Source: an uncultured Caryophanales bacterium (GTDB taxonomy: Bacteria; Bacillota_I; Bacilli_A; RFN20; CAG-826). From it: a DNA stretch of 8,240 nt. The notes under the pieces were generated by a model. The model did not search any database. It was not told the DNA's origin and worked only from the letters and a program-made list of their open reading frames with translations. Made by a program: the position numbers and the translations under genes. Shown here one piece after another: positions 1-6,157 of this stretch. The stretch is from assembly GCA_946622925.1 (NCBI GenBank), contig CAMOQM010000035.1:1-8240 (forward strand). Direction: 5' to 3'. Position 1 is the first letter of the stretch. Each line of letters opens with the position of its first letter.

Positions 1-173
1 AGGTAATCTAATATCTCATCAAAAGGAATAGGTTTAGCTTCGCCTGGACGAAGGACTAAATCGGCATTATGGCAAAAAGGACAACGGAAAGGGCAACCCG
101 CCATAAAAAGGGTTGTGGTGATGTTGTCATCATAATCAAGCAAAGATAGTTTTTCCCAACCTACGAAATCCAT
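1..173 (-). CDS. nrdG: Anaerobic ribonucleotide reductase activating protein (NrdG-type radical SAM), N-terminal part
   Basis: The first 57 residues are visible and the rest runs off the left edge. The family is a radical SAM activase that makes the glycyl radical on class III (oxygen-sensitive) ribonucleotide reductase, a cytosolic enzyme of dNTP synthesis. The key evidence is Cys27-x3-Cys31-x2-Cys34, the CX3CX2C site for the 4Fe-4S/SAM cluster, in the context GCPFRCPFCHN, preceded by the family-like stretch KLSLLDYDDNITTTLF. This resembles the short NrdG2-type activases. The ATG at 173 is chosen because GGAGGGG lies 8 nt upstream. The stop codon of the upstream lipoprotein gene lies only 3 bp before this start, so the two are probably co-transcribed and translationally coupled. 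It could be another glycyl-radical activase, since the part that separates these families is missing. The implied lifestyle is anaerobic. Confidence 0.85.
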   Translation of the reverse strand, partial: MDFVGWEKLSLLDYDDNITTTLFMAGCPFRCPFCHNADLVLRPGEAKPIPFDEILDY

Positions 174-176
174 ATA

Positions 177-1229
177 TCATTCCCCTCCTTGTGATGAAGC
201 CTCTTGCGAAGAAGATTGTTCTTGGGCAGGAATCAATTCTTCAAGGCGCTTCAACAAATCGTCGATTTTGCCCCAATCGATCTCGGAATAACCTTCTAGG
301 GCAGGTAAATCAACGTTATCGATGCCCGTTATCGGCATCTGCATATCCATCGTTAAATGAACGGGATCGATATAAGAAGCTAGGCCTTCAATGTATTTAG
401 AGAAATCGATATCCATGCCTAGCTTCAAATCGAATCTCGTCACTTTTTCTTTGGCGAGGTTGTAATAAAAGGAAAGGTTGGAAGGATCAAGGTTAGGGAA
501 GTATTTATCGATGTCTTCGGGAATAGTTTGGTCGGGGGCATACACCCCGACTAAACGTTCAATCGAATCCAAGGTAATTTGAAAACTAATCTTTAAGGTA
601 TCGCTATCGAAGGGTTCTAAATCTAGGAATGGATCAAGGGCCTCAAAATCAACCGCCCCTAATAACAAAGAAGGAAGGTCGGAAATCGGCAATGGGATAT
701 CTGGATCATATTCGGAAGCATTGGCAAAGGGCTTAACGACCTTAATCTTCTTTGGTAAATATTCATCCACGATGCTAAAGACCGAGGTCCGTTCAACGTC
801 GCTAGTGTCGACATATAGATCCCCATCCTTCATATAGGTATCGATTGTGGATTTGGCGATAGTGGTCGTATTGGTGGTTTTCCCTTTTGTTGTGGAGTAA
901 GTCAGTTCATCGAAATAGAAAGAACCGGTGAAAGCCAAATATTGATAGAATCCCGGATCGAAAAGATCCGAAAGCACGGTTGGCATCTTATCTAAGGAAA
1001 TATTCGCGGATAATCCATCCACCTTTCCCTTATATCTAGTCGATTCTCCAGAAAAATGGGTGGTTAGATCATAGGTTAGGTTGCCTTTGCCCTCAATCCT
1101 TCTTCCTGCATGAAAAGGCTCTTCGGAAGAAAGGCTAGAAGAGGAAGAAGACGAACTTGAAGAGGAAGAGGTTCCGCCGCAAGACGCTAGAATCACTGGG
1201 AGGGTTAATAACCAAACCTTTTTCTGCAT
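177..1229 (-). CDS. Poly-serine-tethered lipoprotein of unknown function
   Basis: This is a 350-residue predicted lipoprotein I cannot place in a family. It starts with a signal peptide (KK followed by a hydrophobic run) ending in the lipobox L14-A-S-C17, so Cys17 should be lipidated and the protein held on the outer face of the membrane. Residues 21-32 are twelve consecutive serines, followed by L-S-S-E-E: a flexible tether. The rest is rich in alternating polar/hydrophobic stretches that look like beta strands, ending in a second Ser/Gln/Glu-rich tail. A LolA/LppX-like lipoprotein fold is possible, but this is only a guess from strand pattern. No strong ribosome site precedes the ATG (TAAAG is the nearest purine run) and no clear promoter is seen in the 33 bp after the preceding hairpin, so it may depend on read-through from the abrB-like gene. 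The stop lies 3 bp before nrdG. Confidence 0.8.
   Translation of the reverse strand: MQKKVWLLTLPVILASCGGTSSSSSSSSSSSSLSSEEPFHAGRRIEGKGNLTYDLTTHFSGESTRYKGKVDGLSANISLDKMPTVLSDLFDPGFYQYLAFTGSFYFDELTYSTTKGKTTNTTTIAKSTIDTYMKDGDLYVDTSDVERTSVFSIVDEYLPKKIKVVKPFANASEYDPDIPLPISDLPSLLLGAVDFEALDPFLDLEPFDSDTLKISFQITLDSIERLVGVYAPDQTIPEDIDKYFPNLDPSNLSFYYNLAKEKVTRFDLKLGMDIDFSKYIEGLASYIDPVHLTMDMQMPITGIDNVDLPALEGYSEIDWGKIDDLLKRLEELIPAQEQSSSQEASSQGGE
182..190 (-). promoter_or_regulatory. Ribosome binding site of nrdG inside the upstream gene
   Basis: On the minus strand AAGGAGGGG ends 8 nt before the nrdG ATG. The same bases are the penultimate codons (Gln-Gly-Gly-Glu region) of the lipoprotein gene, so ribosomes finishing that gene end on this site. 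This fixes the nrdG start at 173 and suggests coupled translation. Confidence 0.8.
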
Positions 1230-1262
1230 GGCATTACTTTACCATAAGCGCCTACCAAAGAG

Positions 1263-1286
1263 AAAAACAACCAAATGGTTGATTTT
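1263..1286 (-). terminator. Short hairpin with T-tract after the antitoxin locus
   Basis: Read on the minus strand, CAACC-ATTT-GGTTG is followed by TTTTT. An A-run before the stem can pair with the T-run, so it might act in both directions. The GC stem is only 5 bp, so termination may be partial. It sits between the toxin remnant and the lipoprotein gene. Confidence 0.5.
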
Positions 1287-1366
1287 CAGTTGCTGTCATT
1301 TCTTGCCTTTATGAGAATAGGGTAATATCGGCCAAAGAAAACGTTCGTATTGATATCCGCTTTCAT
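1286..1366 (-). pseudogene. Possible remnant of a PIN-domain toxin (26 codons)
   Basis: An ATG at 1366 overlaps the stop of the AbrB-type antitoxin gene in the ATGA arrangement typical of toxin-antitoxin pairs. The 26-residue product begins MKADINTNVFFG, which resembles the first strand of PIN-domain toxins (MKVVIDTNVFV type). In that alignment the first catalytic Asp is replaced by Asn (codon AAT, one base from GAT). It then ends at TGA (1286-1288), whereas the family is roughly 130-150 residues, and there is no room for the rest before the lipoprotein gene. I read it as a toxin inactivated by a large deletion plus a point change. The match is short, so a chance small ORF is a real alternative. 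Confidence 0.4.
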
Positions 1367-1620
1367 TTTCCGCGGGTTTCTTTAACGAGCCCTTTGATAT
1401 CGGATTCTTTATAGCCAACGCTTTTGGCCCACTTTTGAGCTTTATCAAGAGAAAATCTGAAGTCCTCTTCTATAGGAATGGCAATAGGCTTGAGCACAAT
1501 AAAACCGTCTTCGCAAAAGGCCGCGAGCTTAGAACCCGGCTCTAAACATAAACTTTCTCTCATGTCATTTGGTATGACGATTTGTCCTTTTGTAGACATG
1601 GTTATAACTTGGACTGGCAT
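1363..1620 (-). CDS. AbrB/MazE-type DNA-binding protein, probable orphan antitoxin
   Basis: This 85-residue protein has a SpoVT-AbrB swapped-hairpin DNA-binding domain at residues 6-48, seen in STKGQIVIPNDMRESLCLEPGSK and a closing GFIVLKP strand. The C-terminal helix with ESDIKGLVKETR looks like antitoxins paired with PIN-family toxins (the common form is E-D-I/V...I-K-E-V-R). In such pairs the antitoxin neutralises the toxin and represses the operon. The start at 1620 is preferred over one 29 codons further upstream, because that extension would run through the metNIQ terminator and has no domain content. The ribosome site is weak (AAGAGA about 9 nt upstream). The toxin partner is reduced to a 26-codon stump, so the protein may survive only as a regulator of itself or of other targets. 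A stand-alone AbrB-like regulator is the alternative. Confidence 0.75.
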   Translation of the reverse strand: MPVQVITMSTKGQIVIPNDMRESLCLEPGSKLAAFCEDGFIVLKPIAIPIEEDFRFSLDKAQKWAKSVGYKESDIKGLVKETRGK

Positions 1621-1642
1621 GGCAATTATCTCTTGTAAGAAA

Positions 1643-1671
1643 ATCTTACCTCTTTGACTAGCAAAAGCCAA
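1643..1671 (-). promoter_or_regulatory. Candidate promoter of the abrB-like gene
   Basis: On the minus strand TTGGCT (1671-1666) and TAAGAT (1648-1643) are 17 bp apart, 4/6 matches each to the -35 and -10 consensus. Transcription would start about 15 nt before the ATG at 1620. The site lies just after the metNIQ terminator, which makes a separate promoter likely, but the sequence match is modest. Confidence 0.35.
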
Positions 1672-1679
1672 TTCCGCCC

Positions 1680-1717
1680 AAAAAAAGCCCCTTCCCCGGA
1701 AGCCCATGGAAAGAGGC
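1680..1717 (-). terminator. Rho-independent terminator of metNIQ
   Basis: Read on the minus strand, GCCTCTTTCC pairs with GGGAAGGGGC (10 bp including two G-U pairs) around an 11-nt loop, followed by seven T. It starts 16 nt after the metQ stop codon and separates the importer operon from the abrB-like gene. Confidence 0.9.
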
Positions 1718-1733
1718 GTAAGTTAGATTATTC

Positions 1734-2588
1734 TTAGATCAACGCTTCGTAATGGTAGAGCACCGATTCTCCGAAAGTCGATTTAATATAGTTTTCGACT
1801 CGCTTATCGGCGAATGCCTCAACTATAGCTTTGGCCTTCTTCGAATCTTTATCGGCAGCCCTAAAAGCAACCCCGTTGGCTCTTAAACTTAAGGTAGCTT
1901 CATCAACCTTCTCGCCGAAGACGATACGCTTAGCATAATCTTCGCCTAGTCCCGTCAAGGCGGCATTGCCTGGTAAGACACCGAAGTTATAGTCGCCTAA
2001 GGCAATGGCAAGATTGCTTTCTTGGATGCAGGTCAGGCTGCAATCTTTATAGGCGTCGGCGAAGGTTACCTGGCTATTAGGCTTATCCACCAAGAAATGT
2101 TTGAATTCGCCGCCTTCATAGCATTCAGCCGAGATTTCCTTGATGACACCATTGTCTTTTAGCATCAATAAGGCTCTTTCGATGTTGGAGATATCGTTAA
2201 CTATTTCGATCTTATCACCATTAGCTAAAGTCTTATGATTCAAGTCGCTAGCATACAAACAAAGTTTCTCATAATGACACTTAACCACCATGGTTAGCTG
2301 GGCGTCTTTGCTAGCTTCGGCATTATAAGTATTTAGATAGGGCGTGTGTTGGAAATAGTTAGCGTCATATTCACCTCTAGCCACGGCGGGATTTTGTAAG
2401 GTCCATTCAAGTTCCCTGACTTCTAGGGTATAACCTTTTTCTTTTAATACCGGCGCCACGGCCTCTTTTAAAATCTTGGCGTGGGGAAGTTCGCTGGCGG
2501 CTATCGTGATGGTGTTTTCGGCGTTACCGCCTCCGCAGGCGACTAAGCCAGCGGCCACTAACGGAAATAACAAGATTATCTTTTTCAT
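1734..2588 (-). CDS. metQ: Methionine ABC transporter substrate-binding lipoprotein MetQ
   Basis: This 284-residue NlpA/MetQ-family lipoprotein captures methionine outside the membrane and delivers it to MetNI. The signal peptide ends in the lipobox L15-V-A-C18. Family features are ASELPHAKIL near residue 31, the NPAVARGEYDAN block, FQHTPYL at 79-85 (compare FQHQPYL in known MetQ) and IERALLML near 137. The ATG at 2588 has GGAGG 8 nt upstream and overlaps the metI stop in an ATGA junction, so translation is coupled. Length is normal for the family. One oddity is five cysteines in the mature domain (104, 110, 156, 183, 187); two of them, 104 and 110, fall where MetQ proteins usually have Thr and Gly. 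Methionine as substrate is supported by the AUG-specific T-box upstream, although NlpA-family proteins can also bind other amino acids. Confidence 0.93.
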   Translation of the reverse strand: MKKIILLFPLVAAGLVACGGGNAENTITIAASELPHAKILKEAVAPVLKEKGYTLEVRELEWTLQNPAVARGEYDANYFQHTPYLNTYNAEASKDAQLTMVVKCHYEKLCLYASDLNHKTLANGDKIEIVNDISNIERALLMLKDNGVIKEISAECYEGGEFKHFLVDKPNSQVTFADAYKDCSLTCIQESNLAIALGDYNFGVLPGNAALTGLGEDYAKRIVFGEKVDEATLSLRANGVAFRAADKDSKKAKAIVEAFADKRVENYIKSTFGESVLYHYEALI

Positions 2589-3256
2589 TTTGCAATCCTC
2601 CTTTTATCAGTCCTCTTAGCGAGGAATAATCCTAATTCCTGAATAACTTGGACCACCGCTACGATAAGGAGCAAGATGACCCAAATATCGGGTTTGGATA
2701 AGTAATTCATGGGTGAGCTATGGTAGACGCTATAGGCTTTAGCAATAAGTCCGCCCGCTCCGAAATCATAGGCGAAGGCCGTATATCCTAAGATGGAGAT
2801 GGTCGATAACGCCACGCCTAATAGCAATGATGGCCTAGCTTCTTTCAATAAGACTTTAAGAATGATCTGTAACGAAGATGCCCCCATGCTTTTGGCGGCT
2901 TCCACCACCCCTTGATCAACTTCGTTAAGGCTCGTTTCAACAACACGGGCCACATAGGCAAAGGAAGCGAAGAACAAGGGGATGATCATCGTATACCAAT
3001 CCCCGGTGGCCCTGCCAAATACACCTCTGGTCAATGGAATCAAGACGATGATTAAGATTAAGCAAGGGATAGAACGTAAAACGTTTACGATGGTGCCTAA
3101 GATGAGATTAATGACCCGATTAGGACGCAACCCTTTCTTTCCGGTGTTATATAGCAATATTCCTAGAGGCAAACCCACTAGATAGGCAAGCGCGGCCGAG
3201 ATTAGGGTCATCCCGGCGGTTTCGGCGACCGCGATTCCGAATTCATTCCAATCCAT
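2585..3256 (-). CDS. metI: Methionine ABC transporter permease MetI
   Basis: This is a 223-residue inner-membrane permease, two copies of which form the methionine channel with MetN. About five hydrophobic segments are visible (roughly residues 13-36, 50-78, 90-105, 143-165, 191-213). The ABC-permease EAA loop is at 119-137: EAAKSMGASSLQIILKVLL, the coupling helix that contacts MetN. The downstream block ISILGYTAFAYDFGAGGL aligns with the MetI signature that normally reads GYSAMAGAIGGGGL. The usual Pro of the EAA loop is Lys here (LLKEARPSL). The ATG at 3256 has an excellent GGAGGTGA site 6-7 nt upstream and overlaps the end of metN by 14 bp. The metQ start overlaps its stop. The pairing with metN and metQ makes the role secure. 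Confidence 0.93.
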   Translation of the reverse strand: MDWNEFGIAVAETAGMTLISAALAYLVGLPLGILLYNTGKKGLRPNRVINLILGTIVNVLRSIPCLILIIVLIPLTRGVFGRATGDWYTMIIPLFFASFAYVARVVETSLNEVDQGVVEAAKSMGASSLQIILKVLLKEARPSLLLGVALSTISILGYTAFAYDFGAGGLIAKAYSVYHSSPMNYLSKPDIWVILLLIVAVVQVIQELGLFLAKRTDKRRIAK

Positions 3257-4238
3257 TTGACTTCACCTCCTCAAATTCGACGTTATGGAGCTTTAGATAT
3301 TTCTTAAGCTTCTCTCTTTCTTTTAAGTCCTTAGGCCGTTTGATAACGGTTTGACCATAGACCTTGCCATCGATGACTTTGGTTGAGGCATAGACGATGG
3401 AGACGAGGATCGAACAATCCTGAACGATATTGGCGATGATTGGTTCATCGGTATTGCCGTCGAAGAGCAAACGGATGAAATGATGCTCGTTAAGATCGGT
3501 GGTCACATGGTCGGCATAGATTAAGGACCTAGCGATATCGGTCTTAGGAGAAAGGAAGACGTCAGATAAATCTCCGGATTCCACCAGTTTAGCTTGGTCA
3601 AGGATCGCCACCTTATTGCAGACACTTTCGATAACGCCAAGCTGGTGGGAGATCATGATGATGGTGATTCCCAAATCACGGTTTAATTCCTTGAGCAAAC
3701 TTAATATCGATTGGGTGGTCTCTGGGTCGAGGGCGCTGGTGGCTTCATCGGATAAAATGACTTCCGGTTCTAAGGCGAGGGCCCTAGCGATGGCCACCCT
3801 TTGTTTCTGTCCGCCACTAAGGCTGCTAGGATAGGCCTCGGCCTTTTCTTCTAAGCCCACGCGACGCAAACAAGACAAGGCTTTTTCGCGCCTAATCTTC
3901 TTATCTTTGACCTTGGCAATTTCCAGGGCTAACTCCACATTTCCCAAAACATTTCTTTGTTCTAAAAGATTGAATTGTTGGAAAATCATGGCGATTTTGC
4001 GCCTTTTTGCGCTGGAAATGCGGGTTTTATTATCACAAAGGAGTTCCCCTTGATAATAAATGGAACCGCCATCGGGAATCTCTAATCCATTGATGCAACG
4101 CACCAAGGTCGACTTCCCGGCCCCGCTAAGTCCGAGGACCCCAAAGATATCGCCTTTTTCGACGGATAAAGAAACCTCGTCGAGGATCTTCTTACCACCA
4201 AAGCTCTTGGTTAGTTTGACGATTTCTAACTCGGGCAT
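3243..4238 (-). CDS. metN: Methionine ABC transporter ATP-binding protein MetN
   Basis: This 331-residue cytosolic ATPase drives methionine import through MetI. In order it shows Walker A GLSGAGKST (36-44), Q-loop FQQFN (86-90), ABC signature LSGGQKQ (140-146), Walker B ILSDEATSALD (161-171) and the switch His198. A C-terminal NIL domain (about 253-326) is the MetN-specific module that in known transporters binds methionine and inhibits transport. Length is normal for MetN. It is the first gene after the T-box leader. The ATG at 4238 follows GGAGG by only 3 nt, tighter than usual, but there is no other in-frame start that keeps the domain. The stop overlaps metI by 14 bp. Confidence 0.95.
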   Translation of the reverse strand: MPELEIVKLTKSFGGKKILDEVSLSVEKGDIFGVLGLSGAGKSTLVRCINGLEIPDGGSIYYQGELLCDNKTRISSAKRRKIAMIFQQFNLLEQRNVLGNVELALEIAKVKDKKIRREKALSCLRRVGLEEKAEAYPSSLSGGQKQRVAIARALALEPEVILSDEATSALDPETTQSILSLLKELNRDLGITIIMISHQLGVIESVCNKVAILDQAKLVESGDLSDVFLSPKTDIARSLIYADHVTTDLNEHHFIRLLFDGNTDEPIIANIVQDCSILVSIVYASTKVIDGKVYGQTVIKRPKDLKEREKLKKYLKLHNVEFEEVKSNGLE

Positions 4239-4260
4239 AACCCTCCTTTCCGGAGAGGGC

Positions 4261-4302
4261 TAAATAAATAAAACGCCTCTCCTTGCTTTCAAGGACGAGA
4301 CG
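4261..4302 (-). terminator. T-box regulatory terminator
   Basis: On the minus strand CGTCTC-G-TCCTTG pairs with CAAGGA-GAGGCG around AAAG (12 bp, one bulged G, one G-U), followed by TTTTATTTATTT. The 5' strand contains TCGTCC, the conserved segment that alternatively pairs with the T-box sequence in the antiterminator. It ends 22 nt before the metN ATG. Confidence 0.9.
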
Positions 4303-4530
4303 CATTCCCGTGATACCACCTTGATTCGCTCTTACCTCACGATAAGGGCCTTACTGGGTACGCCAAGTGGATATACCCTTGAGCTTTGACGGGCTCTCCC
4401 GGCCAAGACTACATATCGCCCTGGCGGCTCTAGGGCCATGTTCGGTTCGTCTTTGCCTTTCCTCTTTCAGCCAATGGAGGAATTCTCTACTAGGCCAGGT
4501 TCGAACTTACTCTTCCCTTTCGTTGCCGAT
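4261..4530 (-). ncRNA. T-box leader with methionine (AUG) specifier
   Basis: This is the transcribed leader of metNIQ. Stem I can be drawn: AGGG and GTTCG on the 5' side pair with CGAAC and CCCT on the 3' side, leaving an AGTA-containing loop opposite GAAC-ATG-G. The specifier triplet ATG is at 4439-4437. The distal arm TTCCTC/GAGGAA closes a loop ATTGGCTGAAA that fits the conserved T-box terminal loop. The T-box sequence AAGGTGGTATCACGGG lies at 4322-4307. Its UGGU pairs with an ACCA tRNA end, as expected for tRNA-Met with discriminator A. Uncharged tRNA-Met should stabilise the antiterminator and switch on methionine import. Stem III is probably CGGG-AGAG-CCCG near 4400. The 5' end is inferred from the promoter. 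Confidence 0.93.
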
Positions 4531-4536
4531 GGCACA

Positions 4537-4564
4537 ATGATACCCGTCTTTCAGCCTTTGTCAA
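4537..4564 (-). promoter_or_regulatory. Promoter of the metNIQ T-box transcript
   Basis: On the minus strand TTGACA (4564-4559, perfect -35) and TATCAT (4542-4537, 5/6 of the -10) are 16 bp apart. Transcription should start near 4530, just before the base of stem I. It is divergent from the thyA promoter. Confidence 0.8.
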
Positions 4565-4591
4565 TCGGCCGATTTTTTCTTATTTCCTCTC

Positions 4592-4620
4592 TATTTGTTT
4601 TACCTTCTTTCCCCTATAAT
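4592..4620 (+). promoter_or_regulatory. Promoter of thyA-folA
   Basis: A perfect TATAAT at 4615-4620 lies 19 nt before the thyA ATG. The -35 is weak: TATTTG at 4592 (17-bp spacing) or TTGTTT at 4595 (14-bp spacing). Transcription would start near 4627, giving a leader of about a dozen bases that holds only the ribosome site CGAGGAA (4628-4634). Confidence 0.7.
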
Positions 4621-4638
4621 TTCCCTCGAGGAAAAACC

Positions 4639-5469
4639 ATGAGCAGAGCAGATACCATTTTCATAGAAAATATGCGGGAAATCCTAGACAAGGGATTCTC
4701 CGATAAAGACCTACCCGTCCGCCCCAAATGGGACGATGGGACCCCCGCCCATACCATCAAGCGTTTTGGTATCGTAAACCGTTACGATTTACAAGAGGAA
4801 TTGCCGATCCTAACCATTAGACGGACCGCTTTTAAGTCGGCCTTAGACGAGATTCTTTGGATTTGGCAAAAGAAATCCAATAACATCCACGACCTCCATT
4901 CCCATATTTGGGATTCCTGGGCCGATGAAAATGGCTCCATTGGGAAAGCTTATGGCTATCAATTAGGCAAGAAAGCCATCTATCCCGAAGGCGAATTCGA
5001 TCAGGTCGACCGCGTCCTTTACGATTTAAAGCACAATCCTTCTTCCAGGCGCATCATGACCAATATCTATAATTTCGAAGATCTCCATGAGATGAATCTT
5101 TATCCCTGCGCCTACTCCATGACCTTCAATGTCACTGGGGATACCCTTAACGGCATCTTAAACCAACGTTCCAACGATATGCTGACCGCGAATAACTGGA
5201 ACGTTCTCCAATATGCCTTGCTATTAATGATGTTTGCCCAAGTCTCCGGATTAAAGGCCGGAACCTTAGTCCACGTCATCGCCGATGCCCATATTTACGA
5301 TAGACACGTCCCTTTGGTGGAAAAAGTAATCGCTAAGCCTCAACACAAAGCCCCTAAGTTATGGATGAATCCCGATATTAAGGATTTCTATGACTTTAAG
5401 TTAGAGGACTTCAAGCTCATCGATTATGAATATGAAACCCTCGAGGAAAAGATTCCGGTCGCCGTATGA
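4639..5469 (+). CDS. thyA: Thymidylate synthase
   Basis: This 276-residue cytosolic enzyme makes dTMP from dUMP with methylene-tetrahydrofolate, leaving dihydrofolate. Visible active-site elements are the nucleophile Cys157 in YPCAYS, the phosphate arginines Arg137-Arg138 (SSRR) and Arg177 (QRSND), Asp180, Asn188, and His218/Tyr220 (DAHIY). The end motif LWMNPDIKDFYDFKLEDFKL and the closing PVAV are close to Bacillus subtilis ThyA (phage phi3T type) rather than the E. coli form, as is the CAYS context of the nucleophile. The start at 4639 is chosen because GAGGA lies 5-6 nt upstream and TATAAT upstream of that. An in-frame ATG at 4438 would add 67 residues through both promoters and the T-box DNA and has no family counterpart. 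The stop overlaps the folA ATG (ATGA), matching the metabolic partnership. Confidence 0.96.
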   Translation: MSRADTIFIENMREILDKGFSDKDLPVRPKWDDGTPAHTIKRFGIVNRYDLQEELPILTIRRTAFKSALDEILWIWQKKSNNIHDLHSHIWDSWADENGSIGKAYGYQLGKKAIYPEGEFDQVDRVLYDLKHNPSSRRIMTNIYNFEDLHEMNLYPCAYSMTFNVTGDTLNGILNQRSNDMLTANNWNVLQYALLLMMFAQVSGLKAGTLVHVIADAHIYDRHVPLVEKVIAKPQHKAPKLWMNPDIKDFYDFKLEDFKLIDYEYETLEEKIPVAV

Positions 5470-5981
5470 AACTTATATCCATATTAAATTGTGATAAAAA
5501 CTATGGCATAGGCAAACGTAATGGTTTGCTTTTCGTCCAACCAAAGGATATGGCCTTCTTCCGTTCCACCACCTCCGGCCATACCGTCGCCATGGGGGAG
5601 AACACCCTTTTATCATTCCCTGGTTCTAAACCCTTACCCAAACGCACCAACATCGTCTTATCTCAAGACCCCACCAAAAACTATGAAGGCGTCATTAATG
5701 TCCATACCTTCGAAGACTTCATTAAAGCCATTAACGAAAAGCTAAATAGCGATGACGTGTATGTGATTGGCGGAGCTTCCATCTACCGTCAGATGCTTCC
5801 TTATGTCGATGAAGTCCTCCTTACCAAAATCGACGCCGACGGCGGAGCTGAGGTATTCTTCGTCAATATCGACGAGGATCCTAACTTCGAACTAGTCGAG
5901 CAAAGCGAGCCAATTGAAGATAACGGCAACCTGATAAAGTTCTGTCGTTACCTAAACCATAATAAGAAACCGCTAATCTAA
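5466..5981 (+). CDS. folA: Dihydrofolate reductase
   Basis: This 171-residue enzyme reduces the dihydrofolate left by ThyA back to tetrahydrofolate. Family residues are the catalytic acid Asp28 (QPKDMAFFR), Arg60 of PLPKRTNIVLS (folate glutamate contact), the cofactor loop VIGGASIY (100-107) and Thr120 (LLTKID). The usual LPW segment reads LLFVQP, a variation I recall from clostridial enzymes. The common MGR-x-T motif reads MGENT (43-47), so Arg44 of E. coli numbering, which contacts the NADPH 2'-phosphate, is Glu45 here. Translation is coupled to thyA by a 4-bp overlap. There is no close ribosome site, the nearest being GAGGAAAAG about 15 nt upstream inside thyA. The gene ends the operon at a terminator. 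Confidence 0.95.
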   Translation: MKLISILNCDKNYGIGKRNGLLFVQPKDMAFFRSTTSGHTVAMGENTLLSFPGSKPLPKRTNIVLSQDPTKNYEGVINVHTFEDFIKAINEKLNSDDVYVIGGASIYRQMLPYVDEVLLTKIDADGGAEVFFVNIDEDPNFELVEQSEPIEDNGNLIKFCRYLNHNKKPLI

Positions 5982-5986
5982 TTTAG

Positions 5987-6013
5987 GCAGGGACAAAACC
6001 CTGCTTTTTCTTT
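5987..6013 (+). terminator. Rho-independent terminator of thyA-folA
   Basis: GCAGGG-ACAAAA-CCCTGC is a perfect 6-bp stem followed by TTTTTCTTT, starting 5 bp after the folA stop codon. Confidence 0.92.
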
Positions 6014-6097
6014 AACGGTTTCCAAATTATCTAGAGAGAAAAAGTTAGATAAAATCGCTATTTTCCCCTTCTATTTTCTTATAGAAAATTTAGCTTA

Positions 6098-6111
6098 GTT
6101 AATTGGTTAAC
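6098..6111 (+). promoter_or_regulatory. Candidate LacI-type operator upstream of the regulator gene
   Basis: GTTAATTGGTTAAC has 5-bp inverted arms (GTTAA/TTAAC) around four bases. Its reverse complement differs from the site at 7285-7298 at only 2 of 14 positions. A further TTTAAC half-site follows at 6115-6120. The site is 83 bp before the lacI-type ATG, consistent with autoregulation. The role is inferred. Confidence 0.45.
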
Positions 6112-6157
6112 ATATTTAACGAATAGCCAAAAAAGAGTCGATGTACACAAATAATTA

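Noticed and set aside
191..400. Plus-strand ORF inside the lipoprotein gene
   Set aside because: It is antisense to a convincing lipoprotein gene and shows no start signals or domain content.
1621..1707. 29-residue extension of the AbrB-like protein starting at 1707
   Set aside because: Its start lies inside the metNIQ terminator hairpin and the added residues do not belong to the AbrB domain.
4321..4440. tRNA-like or SAM-riboswitch structure
   Set aside because: The hairpins here fit T-box stem I/III and the antiterminator; no tRNA cloverleaf and no SAM-I core were seen.
4438..4638. 67-residue N-terminal extension of thyA starting at ATG 4438
   Set aside because: It would run through both divergent promoters and the T-box stem I DNA, has no ribosome site and no counterpart in ThyA proteins. 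The ATG arises because the specifier codon sits in a CATG palindrome.
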